The notes under the pieces: generated by a model
What the model was told of the DNA's origin: nothing
What the model saw: only the letters and a program-made list of their open reading frames with translations
The model's database searches: none
Assembly: GCA_964523295.1 (NCBI GenBank)
Contig: CAZGAH010000005.1
Location: 1-64,000, forward strand
Length of the DNA stretch: 64,000 nucleotides
DNA from: CAZGAH01 sp964523295
Lineage (GTDB): Bacteria > Desulfobacterota > Desulfovibrionia > Desulfovibrionales > Desulfovibrionaceae
Direction: 5' to 3'
Shown: positions 35,341-44,112 of the stretch, piece by piece
How positions within the stretch are numbered: position 1 is the first letter of the stretch
Layout: each line of letters opens with the position of its first letter
Made by a program: the position numbers and the translations under genes

Positions 35341-36971
35341 ATGGCAGCGACGGAAAAAGAAAAAACCGTAACCAGAACCGGATCATCGGCCCAGTCTTCT
35401 GCCCGGGAGCAGATGAGCGAGGTCGAGCTGGTCAAGTACCTCGCCAGGCAGCTCAAGCTGGACGTCTACAGCCCGGAAAAATACCCTCACGACAAATCCC
35501 TGGGCGATATCGTCTCCGCGGAGCTGGCCCAGCACTACCGCATCGTGCCCTTGCGCTCCGTGGGTACCCTGCTCGTCCTGGCTATGGCCGACCCCTCGGA
35601 TTTGCGCCTGCAGGATGAAATCCGCCAGCGGCTCAACTTCGACATCGAACCGGTCATCTGCACCGAGTCCGAGCTGAACAACCTGGCCCAGGCTGTCTAC
35701 GGCACCACCTTCAATGTGAAGGAAATGATGTCCAGCATCGACGGCATGGACGCCGACGCCGCTGGCGACGCCGACGACTCGTCGCTGGACATGTCGCTGG
35801 GCAGCGCGCAGGACATGGCCAACGAGGCGCCGGTCATCAAGCTGGTCAATTCCATCCTCATGCAGGCCGTACGCGAAAAGTCCAGCGACATTCACATCAG
35901 CCCGGAAAAGGACCGCATCCAGCTCAGATTCCGCATCGACGGTCAGCTCAAGGAGTTCCCGGCGCCACCCAAGTCCTATTTCTTTCCCATCATCTCGCGC
36001 ATCAAGCTGCTGTCGAACATGGACATCTCGATCACCCGCATTCCCCAGGACGGCCGGTTCACCTTCAAATACGCCGACTCCGAGGTGAGCGTGCGCGCCT
36101 CGGCCCTGCCGACCATCTACGGCGAAAACATGGTCATGCGGCTGTTGCAGCAGAGCAAGGGTAAGGCCCTGACCCTGGACGACCTCGGATTCGACGAGAA
36201 GGAGAAGGCCAAATTCCTCCGGGCCGTGGAAAAGCCCTATGGCATGGTGCTGGCCACCGGTCCTACCGGCAGCGGCAAATCGACGCTGCTTTACGCCCTG
36301 CTGCGCAAGGTCAACAAGCCCAACATCAACATCATTACCCTGGAAGANNNNNNNNNNGCGTGCGCCAGGTGCAGCTCAACCGCAAGGCCGGGATGACCTT
36401 TGCCAGCGGCCTGCGCTCCATCCTGCGCCAGGACCCCAACGTCATCATGGTCGGCGAAATCCGGGATCAGGAGACGGCCCATATCTCCATCGAATCCGCG
36501 CTGACCGGCCATCTGCTCCTGTCCACGCTGCACGCGAACACCTCGTGCGGCGCGGTGACCCGTTTCGTGGAGATGGGCATCGAGCCCTTCCTGGTCGCCT
36601 CCACGCTGCTCGTAGCCGGAGCGCAGCGACTGGTCCGCCGCATCTGCCCGCATTGCATCGAGCCCTACGAGGCGCCGCTCGAGGCCATGTCCGCGCTCGG
36701 ACTCAAGCCGATCCCGGGCACTCTGTTCCTGCGCGGCAAAGGGTGCTACCAGTGCAACGAAACCGGCTATCAGGGACGTTGCGGTGTTTATGAAATCCTG
36801 GACGTCACCAACAACATCAAGGACCTGATTATCAAGGGCGCCAGTATGCACGTACTCGAAACTGAGGCCGTGAAACTGGGCGTGTTGCGTACCTTGATCA
36901 TGGACGCGGCCGACAAGGTGCTGCGCGGCTTCACCACCCTGGAAGAGGCCGGCGCGGCGGTGCTCATCTGA
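35341..36971 (+). CDS. Type II secretion / type IV pilus assembly ATPase (GspE/PilB-like), interrupted by an assembly gap
   Basis: Hexameric ATPase driving pilus or pseudopilus assembly at the inner membrane. An MshEN-type N-domain (about 50-120, IVPLRSVGTLLVLAMADPSD) precedes the ATPase core with Walker A GPTGSGKST (about 307-315). Asp-box residues include DIHISPEKD and IPQDGRFTFK, and Walker B is VIMVGEIRD. A zinc site is formed by CPHC and CYQC. The 10-N gap falls right after ITLE. A real gap of 23 bases would restore the frame and supply the usual D-PVE-x4-G stretch. No other pilus or secretion genes are present here, so PilB and GspE cannot be separated. Confidence 0.88.
36348..36357. 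other. Assembly gap inside the GspE/PilB-like gene
   Basis: Ten N as placeholder. The frames on both sides differ, so the true length must be 2 modulo 3. Comparison with the conserved ATPase motif predicts 23 bases. Confidence 0.9.
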
Positions 36972-36997
36972 ACGTTCAGCCACGCGGAGACTGCCCA

Positions 36998-37495
36998 ATG
37001 GCTTACGCCTTCGACAAACCCCTGCCCCTGTCCGATCGCCTGGCGGTCGAGTTTTCTTCTCTTGTGCTGCCCGGCCGCTCGCCTTTCGCCTCGGGCACCT
37101 GCGGCGCGGCCGTCGCGACGCTGCTTGCGCCCTGGCTGTTTTTCCCGCTCTCGCCCACGTCGCGGATTCTTCTCATCCTGCTGCTCTTTTTCGCCGGCGG
37201 CCTGGCCGGATCGCGCGTGGAAGCCCTGTGCGGAAAAAAGGACCCCGGTCTGGTGATCATCGACGAGGTCATGGGCCAGTGGATCACCTTCCTGCCCTTT
37301 GCCACGCTCTCGCCCCTGGCCATGGTTATCGGATTTCTGCTGTTCCGCTTTTTCGACATCCTCAAACCCTGGCCGGTGCGCAGCTCCGAGACCTGGCTGC
37401 CCGGAGGCTACGGGATCATGATCGACGACGGCCTGGCCGGCATCTACGGGATGATCTCCCTGGCCCTGCTGCACAATATCTTTTCCTGGCTCTAG
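36998..37495 (+). CDS. pgpA: Phosphatidylglycerophosphatase A
   Basis: Membrane phosphatase that turns phosphatidylglycerol phosphate into phosphatidylglycerol. The 165 residues match the family. GTCGAAVATLLA lies near the N-terminus, with hydrophobic helices, and the metal-binding signature is DPGLVIIDEVMGQWIT. FRFFDILKPWPV and GIMIDDGLAGIYG follow. GGAG lies eight bases before the ATG. It follows the ATPase gene by 26 bases, which suggests co-transcription without a functional link. Confidence 0.95.
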   Translation: MAYAFDKPLPLSDRLAVEFSSLVLPGRSPFASGTCGAAVATLLAPWLFFPLSPTSRILLILLLFFAGGLAGSRVEALCGKKDPGLVIIDEVMGQWITFLPFATLSPLAMVIGFLLFRFFDILKPWPVRSSETWLPGGYGIMIDDGLAGIYGMISLALLHNIFSWL

Positions 37496-37650
37496 GCGGC
37501 GCGTCCCTGACAGAGACCTGGACGGCGCAGCGCAGCGGGAAAAACGGCGTCACGATCAGCGGAACCGCCCCCCCGGGCAGAAACGCGTCCGCTGATTCCA
37601 TTTCGCCCGTAAAGAAGCCCCCACGTCCGCGAAAGACGAAGGAGAACCGC

Positions 37651-38958
37651 ATGAACGCCGACACGACGCACCTCGACACCCTCGCGCTGCACGCCGGGCA
37701 AGACCTGGACAAGGAGGCACGGGCGCGGGCCGTGCCCATTTACCAGACCACCAGCTACGTCTTCCGCGACACCGAGCACGCCGCCAGCCTCTTCGGCCTG
37801 CGGGAAGCCGGCTACATCGATACCCGGATCATGAATCCGACCACCGATGTCGTAGAAAAACGCCTGGCCGCGCTGCATGGCGGCTCCGCGGCCCTATGCG
37901 CCGCGTCGGGCATGTCCGCCATCTTCTACGCCATCGCCGCCATCACCGCCGCCGGGCAGAACATCGTCTCCGGGTCGAACCTGTATGGCGGAACCCGCAC
38001 CCTCTTCAGCCAGACGCTCAAGCGCTTCGGCATCGACGTGCGCTTTGTGGATTCCTCCGACCCGACCAACTTCGCCGCCGCCATCGACGACAATACGCGG
38101 CTGCTGTTCACCGAGACCATCGGCAATCCGCGCTGCAACGTCGACGACCTCGACGCTATCGCCCGCGTGGCCCACGAGCACGGACTGCCGTTCATTCTGG
38201 ACAATACGGTCGCCGCGCCGCCAATCTTCGACCCCTTCGCCCACGGCGCCGACATCGCCGTCTATTCCCTGACCAAGATCATCGGCGGCCACGGAACCAG
38301 CATCGGCGGCGCCGTCGTCGAGGCCGGCACCTTCGACTGGGCCGCGTCGGGCAAGTTCCCCGAGATTACCGACCCGGACCCGAGCTATCACGGCCTGAAT
38401 TTCTGGAAGGCCCTGTGCGAGCTGGAGGGTACGCCCTGCACCGCCTTTTGCGTCAAACTACGCACAGGGCTGCTGCGCGACATCGGCGCCACGCTCGCCC
38501 CCATGAACAGCTTTCTGTTTCTCCAGGGCCTGGAGACCCTGCCCCTGCGTGCCAGACAGCACTGCCATAACGCACAACGGGTGGCAGAATTCCTTCAGGC
38601 CCACCCGGCCGTGACCTGGGTGAACTACGCCGGGCTGCCCGATCACAAGGATTATGACCGCGCCAGGCAATTCTTCCCCCTGGGACCGGGCGCCGTCTTC
38701 GGCTTCGGCATCGAGGGCGGCATCGACGCCGGTCGCCGCTTCATCGAGGCCGTGCGCCTCTGCTCGCACCTGGCCAACATCCTCGACGCCAAGACCCTGG
38801 TCATCCACCCGGCCAGCACCACGCACTCGCAGCTCTCGGAGGCGGAACTGCGCGCATCCGGCGTGCCCGCCGACATGGTGCGTATTTCCGTCGGCATTGA
38901 GCACGCGGATGATATCATCGCCGATCTGGACCAGGCCCTGCGCGTCGCGCACCAATAG
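37651..38958 (+). CDS. metY: O-acetylhomoserine sulfhydrylase
   Basis: PLP enzyme of the Cys/Met metabolism family that makes homocysteine from O-acetylhomoserine and sulfide. The 435 residues are typical of MetY. Features are THLDTLALHAGQ, YQTTSYVF, DTRIMNPTTDVVEKRLAALHGG, and the PLP lysine in YSLTKIIGGHGTSIGG. HPASTTHSQLSEAEL lies near the C-terminus. AAGGAG lies six bases before the ATG; the upstream open frame is not used. In a sulfate reducer, abundant sulfide makes direct sulfhydrylation a natural methionine route. O-succinyl and cysteine variants cannot be fully excluded. Confidence 0.93.
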   Translation: MNADTTHLDTLALHAGQDLDKEARARAVPIYQTTSYVFRDTEHAASLFGLREAGYIDTRIMNPTTDVVEKRLAALHGGSAALCAASGMSAIFYAIAAITAAGQNIVSGSNLYGGTRTLFSQTLKRFGIDVRFVDSSDPTNFAAAIDDNTRLLFTETIGNPRCNVDDLDAIARVAHEHGLPFILDNTVAAPPIFDPFAHGADIAVYSLTKIIGGHGTSIGGAVVEAGTFDWAASGKFPEITDPDPSYHGLNFWKALCELEGTPCTAFCVKLRTGLLRDIGATLAPMNSFLFLQGLETLPLRARQHCHNAQRVAEFLQAHPAVTWVNYAGLPDHKDYDRARQFFPLGPGAVFGFGIEGGIDAGRRFIEAVRLCSHLANILDAKTLVIHPASTTHSQLSEAELRASGVPADMVRISVGIEHADDIIADLDQALRVAHQ

Positions 38959-38972
38959 CCGGGCCGCGGCGT

Positions 38973-39599
38973 TCAGGACAGGAGTTGAAAACGGCGCACC
39001 GCGTCGTACAGCAACGCCGCGGACATCGCCCACAGGGCCAGACCCAGCAGGCTCATGCACAGACGATAGCCCCGGCCGCCCAACAGCCCGCGGAAACGGA
39101 CCGTGAGCAGGGCCACGCCGATCTTGGAGCCCAGCAGCAGCGCGTAAAAGCCCGCCAGATACGCCGCCGGCGCCGCAATCCCGGAGGCCGAGGCGCGGAT
39201 GCAGGCCGGGCCGCCCACAAGCAGCCAGAACAGATAGGGGTGCGGACTCAGGGCATTGACCAGAACGCCGCGCCAGAGCGATGCCAGCGGGCGCCCGGTC
39301 GGGCCGGAAGCAGGGCGACAGGTCAGACACTCCCAGCCCAGCCAGATCAGATAGATCGCGCCCGCCGCGGACAGCAGCCCCGGAATCCAGGCGTTGTCGC
39401 GCAGGGCGTCCACCAGGAGCAACGACGCGGCGATGATCGGCAGATCGGTCAGCAGCGGCGCCAGCGCAGCCAGAATCCCGGCCCGGACCGACCCCCGCAG
39501 GGTTTCGGCAATGACCAGCGCGAGCAGCGGCCCCGGCGCCATGCCGGCGCTCAAGCCCAGCAATGCGCCGGTGGCGAACCAGCCGACAGTCAGCGACAT
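38973..39599 (-). CDS. LysE family amino acid exporter
   Basis: A 208-residue inner membrane exporter with about six helices. The family signature lies early: GLSAGMAPGPLLALVIAETL, then GILAALAPLLTDLPI. The ATG at 39599 gives MSLTVGWFATGALLGL, matching the family start better than the frame start at 39641. Its ribosome binding site is weak. It converges on metY. The substrate is probably an amino acid such as Lys, Arg, Thr or homoserine and cannot be told from sequence. Confidence 0.85.
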   Translation of the reverse strand: MSLTVGWFATGALLGLSAGMAPGPLLALVIAETLRGSVRAGILAALAPLLTDLPIIAASLLLVDALRDNAWIPGLLSAAGAIYLIWLGWECLTCRPASGPTGRPLASLWRGVLVNALSPHPYLFWLLVGGPACIRASASGIAAPAAYLAGFYALLLGSKIGVALLTVRFRGLLGGRGYRLCMSLLGLALWAMSAALLYDAVRRFQLLS

Positions 39600-39777
39600 G
39601 AACGATTCACCGGGGTTCCTCTGGCGCGGACGCGCCGGCATGATCCTCTGGCGGATTGTGCTCTGGAGGAAGGCCGGACAAGGCGTCCTGCCCGGATTGA
39701 CATGCGCGCTTGCCGGGCCAGAAACGGGCGAGAAGCCAGGAGCCGTATCCCGCGACTCCTGAAACAGGTACGAGCAG

Positions 39778-39879
39778 TCAGGGCCGGCACAGCGCTGTCC
39801 CGGCGAGCACTACGCCCAGGCCGAGCAGCACGCAGCAGCCGGTTATCCAACCGATCACGGTCGCAAAGCGTCTGTTCAT
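39778..39879 (-). CDS. 33-residue single-helix membrane peptide
   Basis: A very short frame encoding MNRRFATVIGWITGCCVLLG and the rest of one hydrophobic helix ending in LCRP. A strong AAGGAG lies six bases before the ATG. The basic N-terminus followed by a single membrane span looks like a real small membrane protein. It starts 22 bases after the fused acyl-CoA synthetase gene on the same strand, so it is probably translated from that mRNA. No family is recognised. Confidence 0.5.
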   Translation of the reverse strand: MNRRFATVIGWITGCCVLLGLGVVLAGTALCRP

Positions 39880-39901
39880 CGTCTCTCCTTGCAGGTGACG
39901 A

Positions 39902-42094
39902 TCATCGTGCCGTTTCCGCGAGCACGGAGCGGATAGCCGGGGCGATACTGTCCAGATCGTGACAAAGCCGGATGCCGGCCTGCTCCATGTCGGCGAGCTT
40001 GGCCGCGACGCCGCCCCCGGACTCGTCCAGGATGGCGCCCGCGTGCCCGAGCCTGCGTCCCGGCGGCGCGGTCCGGCCGGCGATGAAGCCGAACAGGGGC
40101 TTTTCGAAGCCCGTAGCCCGGATATGCGCGGCCAGATTCTCCTCTGCGTAGCCGCCTATCTCGCCGACCACAAGCACTGCCCTGGTCCGGGGATCGCGGC
40201 GCAGGCCCTCCAGCAGGGGGATGTAATCCGTGCCGACAAAGGGGTCTCCTCCGATGCCGGCGCAGACGGACTGGCCCAGCCCGGCCGCGGTCAAGCCAGC
40301 GGCAATCTCGTAAACCAGGGTCCCGCTACGCGAGAGTATGGCCACGGGGCCGGGCGCAAAGGCCTGATCGGGCATGATGCCGAGCTTGCAGCGTCCCGGC
40401 AGGATCAGGCCGGGCGTGTTCGGCCCGAGCAACAGGCAGGCGCGCGTGCGCAACACCTCGCGCACGGCCAGCATCTCGGCCTGAGCAATGCCCTCGGTGA
40501 TGCAGGTAACGAAGGGGATCCCGTTTTCGACTGCCTCAAGAATGGCGTCCGCGGCGCCGGCTGCGGGCACGAAGCTGATGGCGGCGTCGAACGGGCCTTT
40601 GACCCGGAGCGCCTGCCGGACCGAATCAAAAATCGGGATGCCCTCGACCTCGGCACCGCCCTTGAAGGGCGTAACTCCGGCCATCAGATTGACGCCATAG
40701 TCGCGCATCAGCGCGCAGTGCGTCCTGGCTGCGCGCCCGGTCGCCCCCTGGACCAGAATCCGGGAACGATTGTCGAGCGCAAGGGCATGGCGAACGGCCG
40801 CCAGCATCTCGGGAGCTGGCCGATCGAAAAGAACACCCCGGACGTCGGATTCGTCGACCCTGCACGTCGAGACCTCGATCCGTGCCGGCGTCACATAATC
40901 CGGGCTCCCGGACTGCGAGCGGGCCGCTTCCTCCGGCAGACACGCGCGCAGACAACTGAGCGCGGCGTCGCGCTCGCGGGTCACGAAAACGCCGGGCATC
41001 CCCAGGCTCTCGAGCAGGGCCTGACCAGCCTCGGCGCCGTGACCGGCCAGCCGCAGCACCAAAGGCCTGACCGGAGGCCGGCCTTCCAGGGCCTGCACCA
41101 GGACCTTGACCACGCGCTCGCACGAGACGATCCCGCCGAAGAGATTGAGAAACACGACCTTGACCGCGGGATGGTCGAAGAGCAACCGCAGAGCCGTGCC
41201 CATGCGCCGCTCGTCCGCGCCGCCGCCCAGGTCCATGAAATTCGCGGCCGGTAGCCCGGCTGCGTGGAGAAGGTCCATGGTGGCCATGGCCAGCCCGGCG
41301 CCATTGGCCAGCAGTCCGACCGAGCCGTCAAGTTCGACATAGGCCAGCCCGGCCTGCCGGGCCACGGCCTCGATGGCAGAGAGCCGATCCGGCGGGCTCA
41401 GCTGCTCGAGATCAGGACGCCGGACAACGACGTTGTCGTCGATTTCGATTTTCCCATCAAGGGCAATCCACGCGCCCGCGGGGTCGAGGACCAGGGGATT
41501 GATCTCGGCCAGCAGCAGGCCGTTGTCACGCACGGTTGCATACACGTTTTCGACCAGCGCGCGAAAACCCTCCCAGAGTCCGGGCTCGACGCGCTCGCCG
41601 AGCAGATGAAAAAAGGCTGCCCGTATCTGGTGGAGACGCGGCCCGGCGACCGGTGAAATGGCCTGGATCAGCAGGGCCGGACCGGTCCGCGAGTCTGATT
41701 CCGCGTCTGACTCCGCGAGCGTTTCCACGTCCACGCCGCCGGGGCCGGCAGCCAGCACCAGGGAACCGAGGCGTCGGGATACGGCAAAGGCGAGATAGTA
41801 CTCGGCCTCGTGGGAAACGGCGGACTCGACGCGCACGGACGCCACGGTCTGCCCCCGAAATCGCCCGACAAACAGCCCGGCGCAGACCTGACGCAAGGCA
41901 GTCAGATCGCTGGCCTGGAGCACGGCCCCGGCCTTGCCCCTTCCTCCGGCCACAACCTGGGCCTTGGCAAACCAGGGTCCGGGGAAGTCCGGCGCCAGAC
42001 CGGGGACATCGTCCGGACCGATCAGCCTGCCCGGCGGCGTGGCCAGGCCTGCCGCGCGCAGCATTTCCTTGCTCTGGTGCTCGGTCAGCAACAT
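39902..42094 (-). CDS. Fused SucC-SucD-type acyl-CoA synthetase (NDP-forming)
   Basis: A 730-residue fusion of succinyl-CoA-synthetase beta-like and alpha-like halves. The N-terminal half (1-390) is an ATP-grasp/beta domain (MLLTEHQSKEMLRAAGL, AEINPLVLDPAG, FLNLFGGIVSCERV). The C-terminal half (about 420-730) has the CoA-binding Rossmann domain (SRILVQGATGRAARTH, MAGVTPFKGG) and ligase domain with the phospho-histidine motif GHAGAILDE. The beta-alpha order is opposite to archaeal-type acetyl-CoA synthetases (alpha first). GGAGG lies five bases before the ATG. Succinyl-CoA or another acyl-CoA with ATP or GTP is the likely substrate. A citrate-lyase-like role is less likely. Confidence 0.88.
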   Translation of the reverse strand: MLLTEHQSKEMLRAAGLATPPGRLIGPDDVPGLAPDFPGPWFAKAQVVAGGRGKAGAVLQASDLTALRQVCAGLFVGRFRGQTVASVRVESAVSHEAEYYLAFAVSRRLGSLVLAAGPGGVDVETLAESDAESDSRTGPALLIQAISPVAGPRLHQIRAAFFHLLGERVEPGLWEGFRALVENVYATVRDNGLLLAEINPLVLDPAGAWIALDGKIEIDDNVVVRRPDLEQLSPPDRLSAIEAVARQAGLAYVELDGSVGLLANGAGLAMATMDLLHAAGLPAANFMDLGGGADERRMGTALRLLFDHPAVKVVFLNLFGGIVSCERVVKVLVQALEGRPPVRPLVLRLAGHGAEAGQALLESLGMPGVFVTRERDAALSCLRACLPEEAARSQSGSPDYVTPARIEVSTCRVDESDVRGVLFDRPAPEMLAAVRHALALDNRSRILVQGATGRAARTHCALMRDYGVNLMAGVTPFKGGAEVEGIPIFDSVRQALRVKGPFDAAISFVPAAGAADAILEAVENGIPFVTCITEGIAQAEMLAVREVLRTRACLLLGPNTPGLILPGRCKLGIMPDQAFAPGPVAILSRSGTLVYEIAAGLTAAGLGQSVCAGIGGDPFVGTDYIPLLEGLRRDPRTRAVLVVGEIGGYAEENLAAHIRATGFEKPLFGFIAGRTAPPGRRLGHAGAILDESGGGVAAKLADMEQAGIRLCHDLDSIAPAIRSVLAETAR

Positions 42095-42175
42095 AGGGGC
42101 CTCCAGGACCGCGCATCGTAGCGCAGGGGGGCCGACGACGGCGGGCCGCCGCGCTCAGCCTGCGCCGATCCCGTA

Positions 42176-42844
42176 TCAGAATCCCAGATCGCGGTTGATC
42201 AGAATGACCTTGATCCGGCCGATGGGAAAGCTCTTTTCCGTGATCGTCCAGGTATTGCAGATCCTATCCGTGCTGTTGCAGTCCTCGCATCTCCCGGTCT
42301 TCGCGCAGGGTGTTTTCTTGTTCAGGCGGATGGCATTGACCGGCGCGGCGTACTCTTTGATCCGCGCGCGCGCTGCGTCGACGTCGGCCACGATCTTGTT
42401 GCGGCCGGCAAGCACGACCACGTGATGCGGCCCGAACGTCAGCGCCGCAACACGGTTACCGATCATGTCCAGGTTGACGAGCTGCCCCTGACGGGTGATC
42501 GCGTTGGCGCCGGTAAAAAAGAGGTCCGCCAGCAAGGCCCTGCGCCGGCGCTCATGCTTTTCGTCCGCCGGCAGGCCCTTTTCGAAGGTGTCGATAAGTT
42601 CGATGCCCTCGACGGTGATGGACCGCTGCGTGCGAAAGATATCGAGCAGGCCGCAATCCTTGAAGGTCTGGGAGCCCCCCCAGGAAACCGACATGGCACC
42701 CGTGGCGGGAAGGATCAGTTCCAGCACCAGCCGGGTCGCCTGCGCTTCGTCTTCGGCAACGTAGACATCGAAGCCGTTCGCTGCCAGCGCCTTGCGCGTC
42801 GATTCGAGATGAAGGCTCCAATAGTGGTCAATGGGCTTGTCCAT
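42176..42844 (-). CDS. LUD domain protein (LutC/YkgG-like)
   Basis: A 222-residue LUD (lactate utilisation, DUF162) domain protein. Recognisable pieces are MSVSWGGSQTFKDCGLLD, ADLFFTGANAITRQGQLVN, GPHHVVVLAGRNKIV, and a cysteine pair region CAKTGRCEDCNS near the C-terminus. AAGGAG lies eight bases before the ATG. Partners LutA and LutB are absent, so lactate oxidation by a LutABC complex is not supported. Stand-alone LUD proteins of this type are common in anaerobes and of uncertain role. It precedes the fused acyl-CoA synthetase gene on the same strand (81-base gap). Confidence 0.85.
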   Translation of the reverse strand: MDKPIDHYWSLHLESTRKALAANGFDVYVAEDEAQATRLVLELILPATGAMSVSWGGSQTFKDCGLLDIFRTQRSITVEGIELIDTFEKGLPADEKHERRRRALLADLFFTGANAITRQGQLVNLDMIGNRVAALTFGPHHVVVLAGRNKIVADVDAARARIKEYAAPVNAIRLNKKTPCAKTGRCEDCNSTDRICNTWTITEKSFPIGRIKVILINRDLGF

Positions 42845-43193
42845 GGGCTCAGCTCCTTGTCAGGACAGGGGTGTACGGTCCGATGCGCCCGTGGACGCCG
42901 TCGCGGTCAGCCCGGATGCGCCGGCTCGGAGAAACATGACCGCGTCTGCTGCGGAGTTCATTCTTGCTCCCGGCGCCGGAACATGGCATCCTTGCCAGAC
43001 CGGTCGGCCAGCCAGTCGTCAGGCAGTCCTGACAACGGCGCGTCTCGGAACCTGCCCCACATCTACCACAGGCGGTTCTGACTGGGAAGTGGGCACGACC
43101 GGACCGGCTGCCCCGAGGAGAACTGCCCTTGCACCCCGATTGCTTTCCGCATGGCCATAGCGCGGCCACCGCGTCACGGAGGATGCTTTCCGG
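42845..43193. other. Divergent intergenic region
   Basis: 349 bases between the LUD gene (minus) and a small membrane protein (plus). Frames spanning it show no family resemblance. No hairpin or promoter stood out. Confidence 0.3.
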
Positions 43194-43502
43194 ATGAACG
43201 CCCGCAACCGGCATATCCTGTGCAACCTGTTCATCGGCATCCCGTTGGGCGGCTTGCTGCTCGGTTCGCTCCTGTTCCTGGGCCAGAGTCTGTACGGCGT
43301 CACGCGCGACCCCGAGGCCTGGACTCAATGCCGGGTTTTCTCCGACTGGCTGTTCCAGAAATGGGGAATATGGGAGCGCATGGCGCCGCTCATGACCATG
43401 CTCTGCGATCTCTCCCCGGGCGGCCATATCGTGCTGCTCAGCATTCTGCTGGGCTGCATCTTCGTCCCCCTGGGCCTGTATCTCGGGCGGCATCTCAGGT
43501 AG
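43194..43502 (+). CDS. Small two-helix membrane protein
   Basis: A 102-residue protein with two membrane helices (about 9-33, LFIGIPLGGLLLGSLLFLGQ, and about 78-98, IVLLSILLGCIFVPLGLYLG) joined by a Trp-rich loop (WTQCRVFSDWLFQKWGIWE). GGAGG lies about 11 bases before the ATG. No family is recognised. It is isolated on the plus strand. Confidence 0.55.
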   Translation: MNARNRHILCNLFIGIPLGGLLLGSLLFLGQSLYGVTRDPEAWTQCRVFSDWLFQKWGIWERMAPLMTMLCDLSPGGHIVLLSILLGCIFVPLGLYLGRHLR

Positions 43503-43636
43503 CCGGAACAGTGCCGGACGGTCCGCACTGCCGGACGCAACGGCGCGGGCTGCGCTGCCGACAGCGCTGACTACGGCGTAAGGGTAGAAAACGAAACGGG
43601 AAGCGGGGCGGATGAACGACCGGACGTCAGCCTCCG

Positions 43637-43903
43637 TCAGGAGGCCTTGCCCTCGCCCTCGCCAGAGGCAGCCAGGGTCTCCAGATCGTTTTCGCAGGCC
43701 TTGATGACGTTCCGGGCAAAGGCGATCGCGACTTTCTTGGCGGCCTCCAGGTCGCCGATCTTGTCACGCAGGGAGCGTTTGCCCACCTGAATCTTCCACC
43801 CCGGGGTTCCCAAACGATCATAGACCACGGCAATAAGCAACACGCCACCGAGCGTAGAGTGATACGCCGAGTCCTCGTGCTTGTTCCACTTGATGGCGCT
43901 CAT
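43637..43903 (-). CDS. Small hypothetical protein
   Basis: An 88-residue cytoplasmic-type protein (MSAIKWNKHEDSAYHSTLGG, then LGTPGWKIQVGKRSLRDKI and a helical charged C-terminus). The ATG at 43903 has AGGTGA four bases upstream and is preferred to 43918. No family is recognised, and the function is unknown. It is isolated, downstream of the purN terminator. Confidence 0.6.
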   Translation of the reverse strand: MSAIKWNKHEDSAYHSTLGGVLLIAVVYDRLGTPGWKIQVGKRSLRDKIGDLEAAKKVAIAFARNVIKACENDLETLAASGEGEGKAS

Positions 43904-44034
43904 AGGATCACCTGGCAAAGGCTATGTGATTAGGTCGAATTTGTAATTCACCCTACGCTGAACCCGGTAAAATGCCAAGGAATATTTTACGGTTGGAAAT
44001 ACGCCGGCGTTGCCGGCCTGTCGCCGTGAAACAA

Positions 44035-44077
44035 GGCTCGACTCTGAAACACTGTCCGGGTGTTTCAGAGTCGAGCC
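44035..44077 (-). terminator. Perfect 18-bp hairpin after purN
   Basis: Arms 44035-44052 and 44060-44077 are perfect reverse complements (outer bases GGCTCGACTC/GAGTCGAGCC) around a 7-base loop. It lies 35 bases after the purN stop. On the minus strand, TTGTTT follows, a weak T-tract. A terminator for purN is likely. The length and perfection are unusual. Confidence 0.6.
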
Positions 44078-44112
44078 TGCAAGCAGCAAAGCTTATTTAA
44101 CGGGAATAGGCG

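Noticed and set aside
36348..36357. True pseudogenisation of the GspE/PilB gene
   Set aside because: The only break is the N run; both sides are perfectly conserved in pattern.
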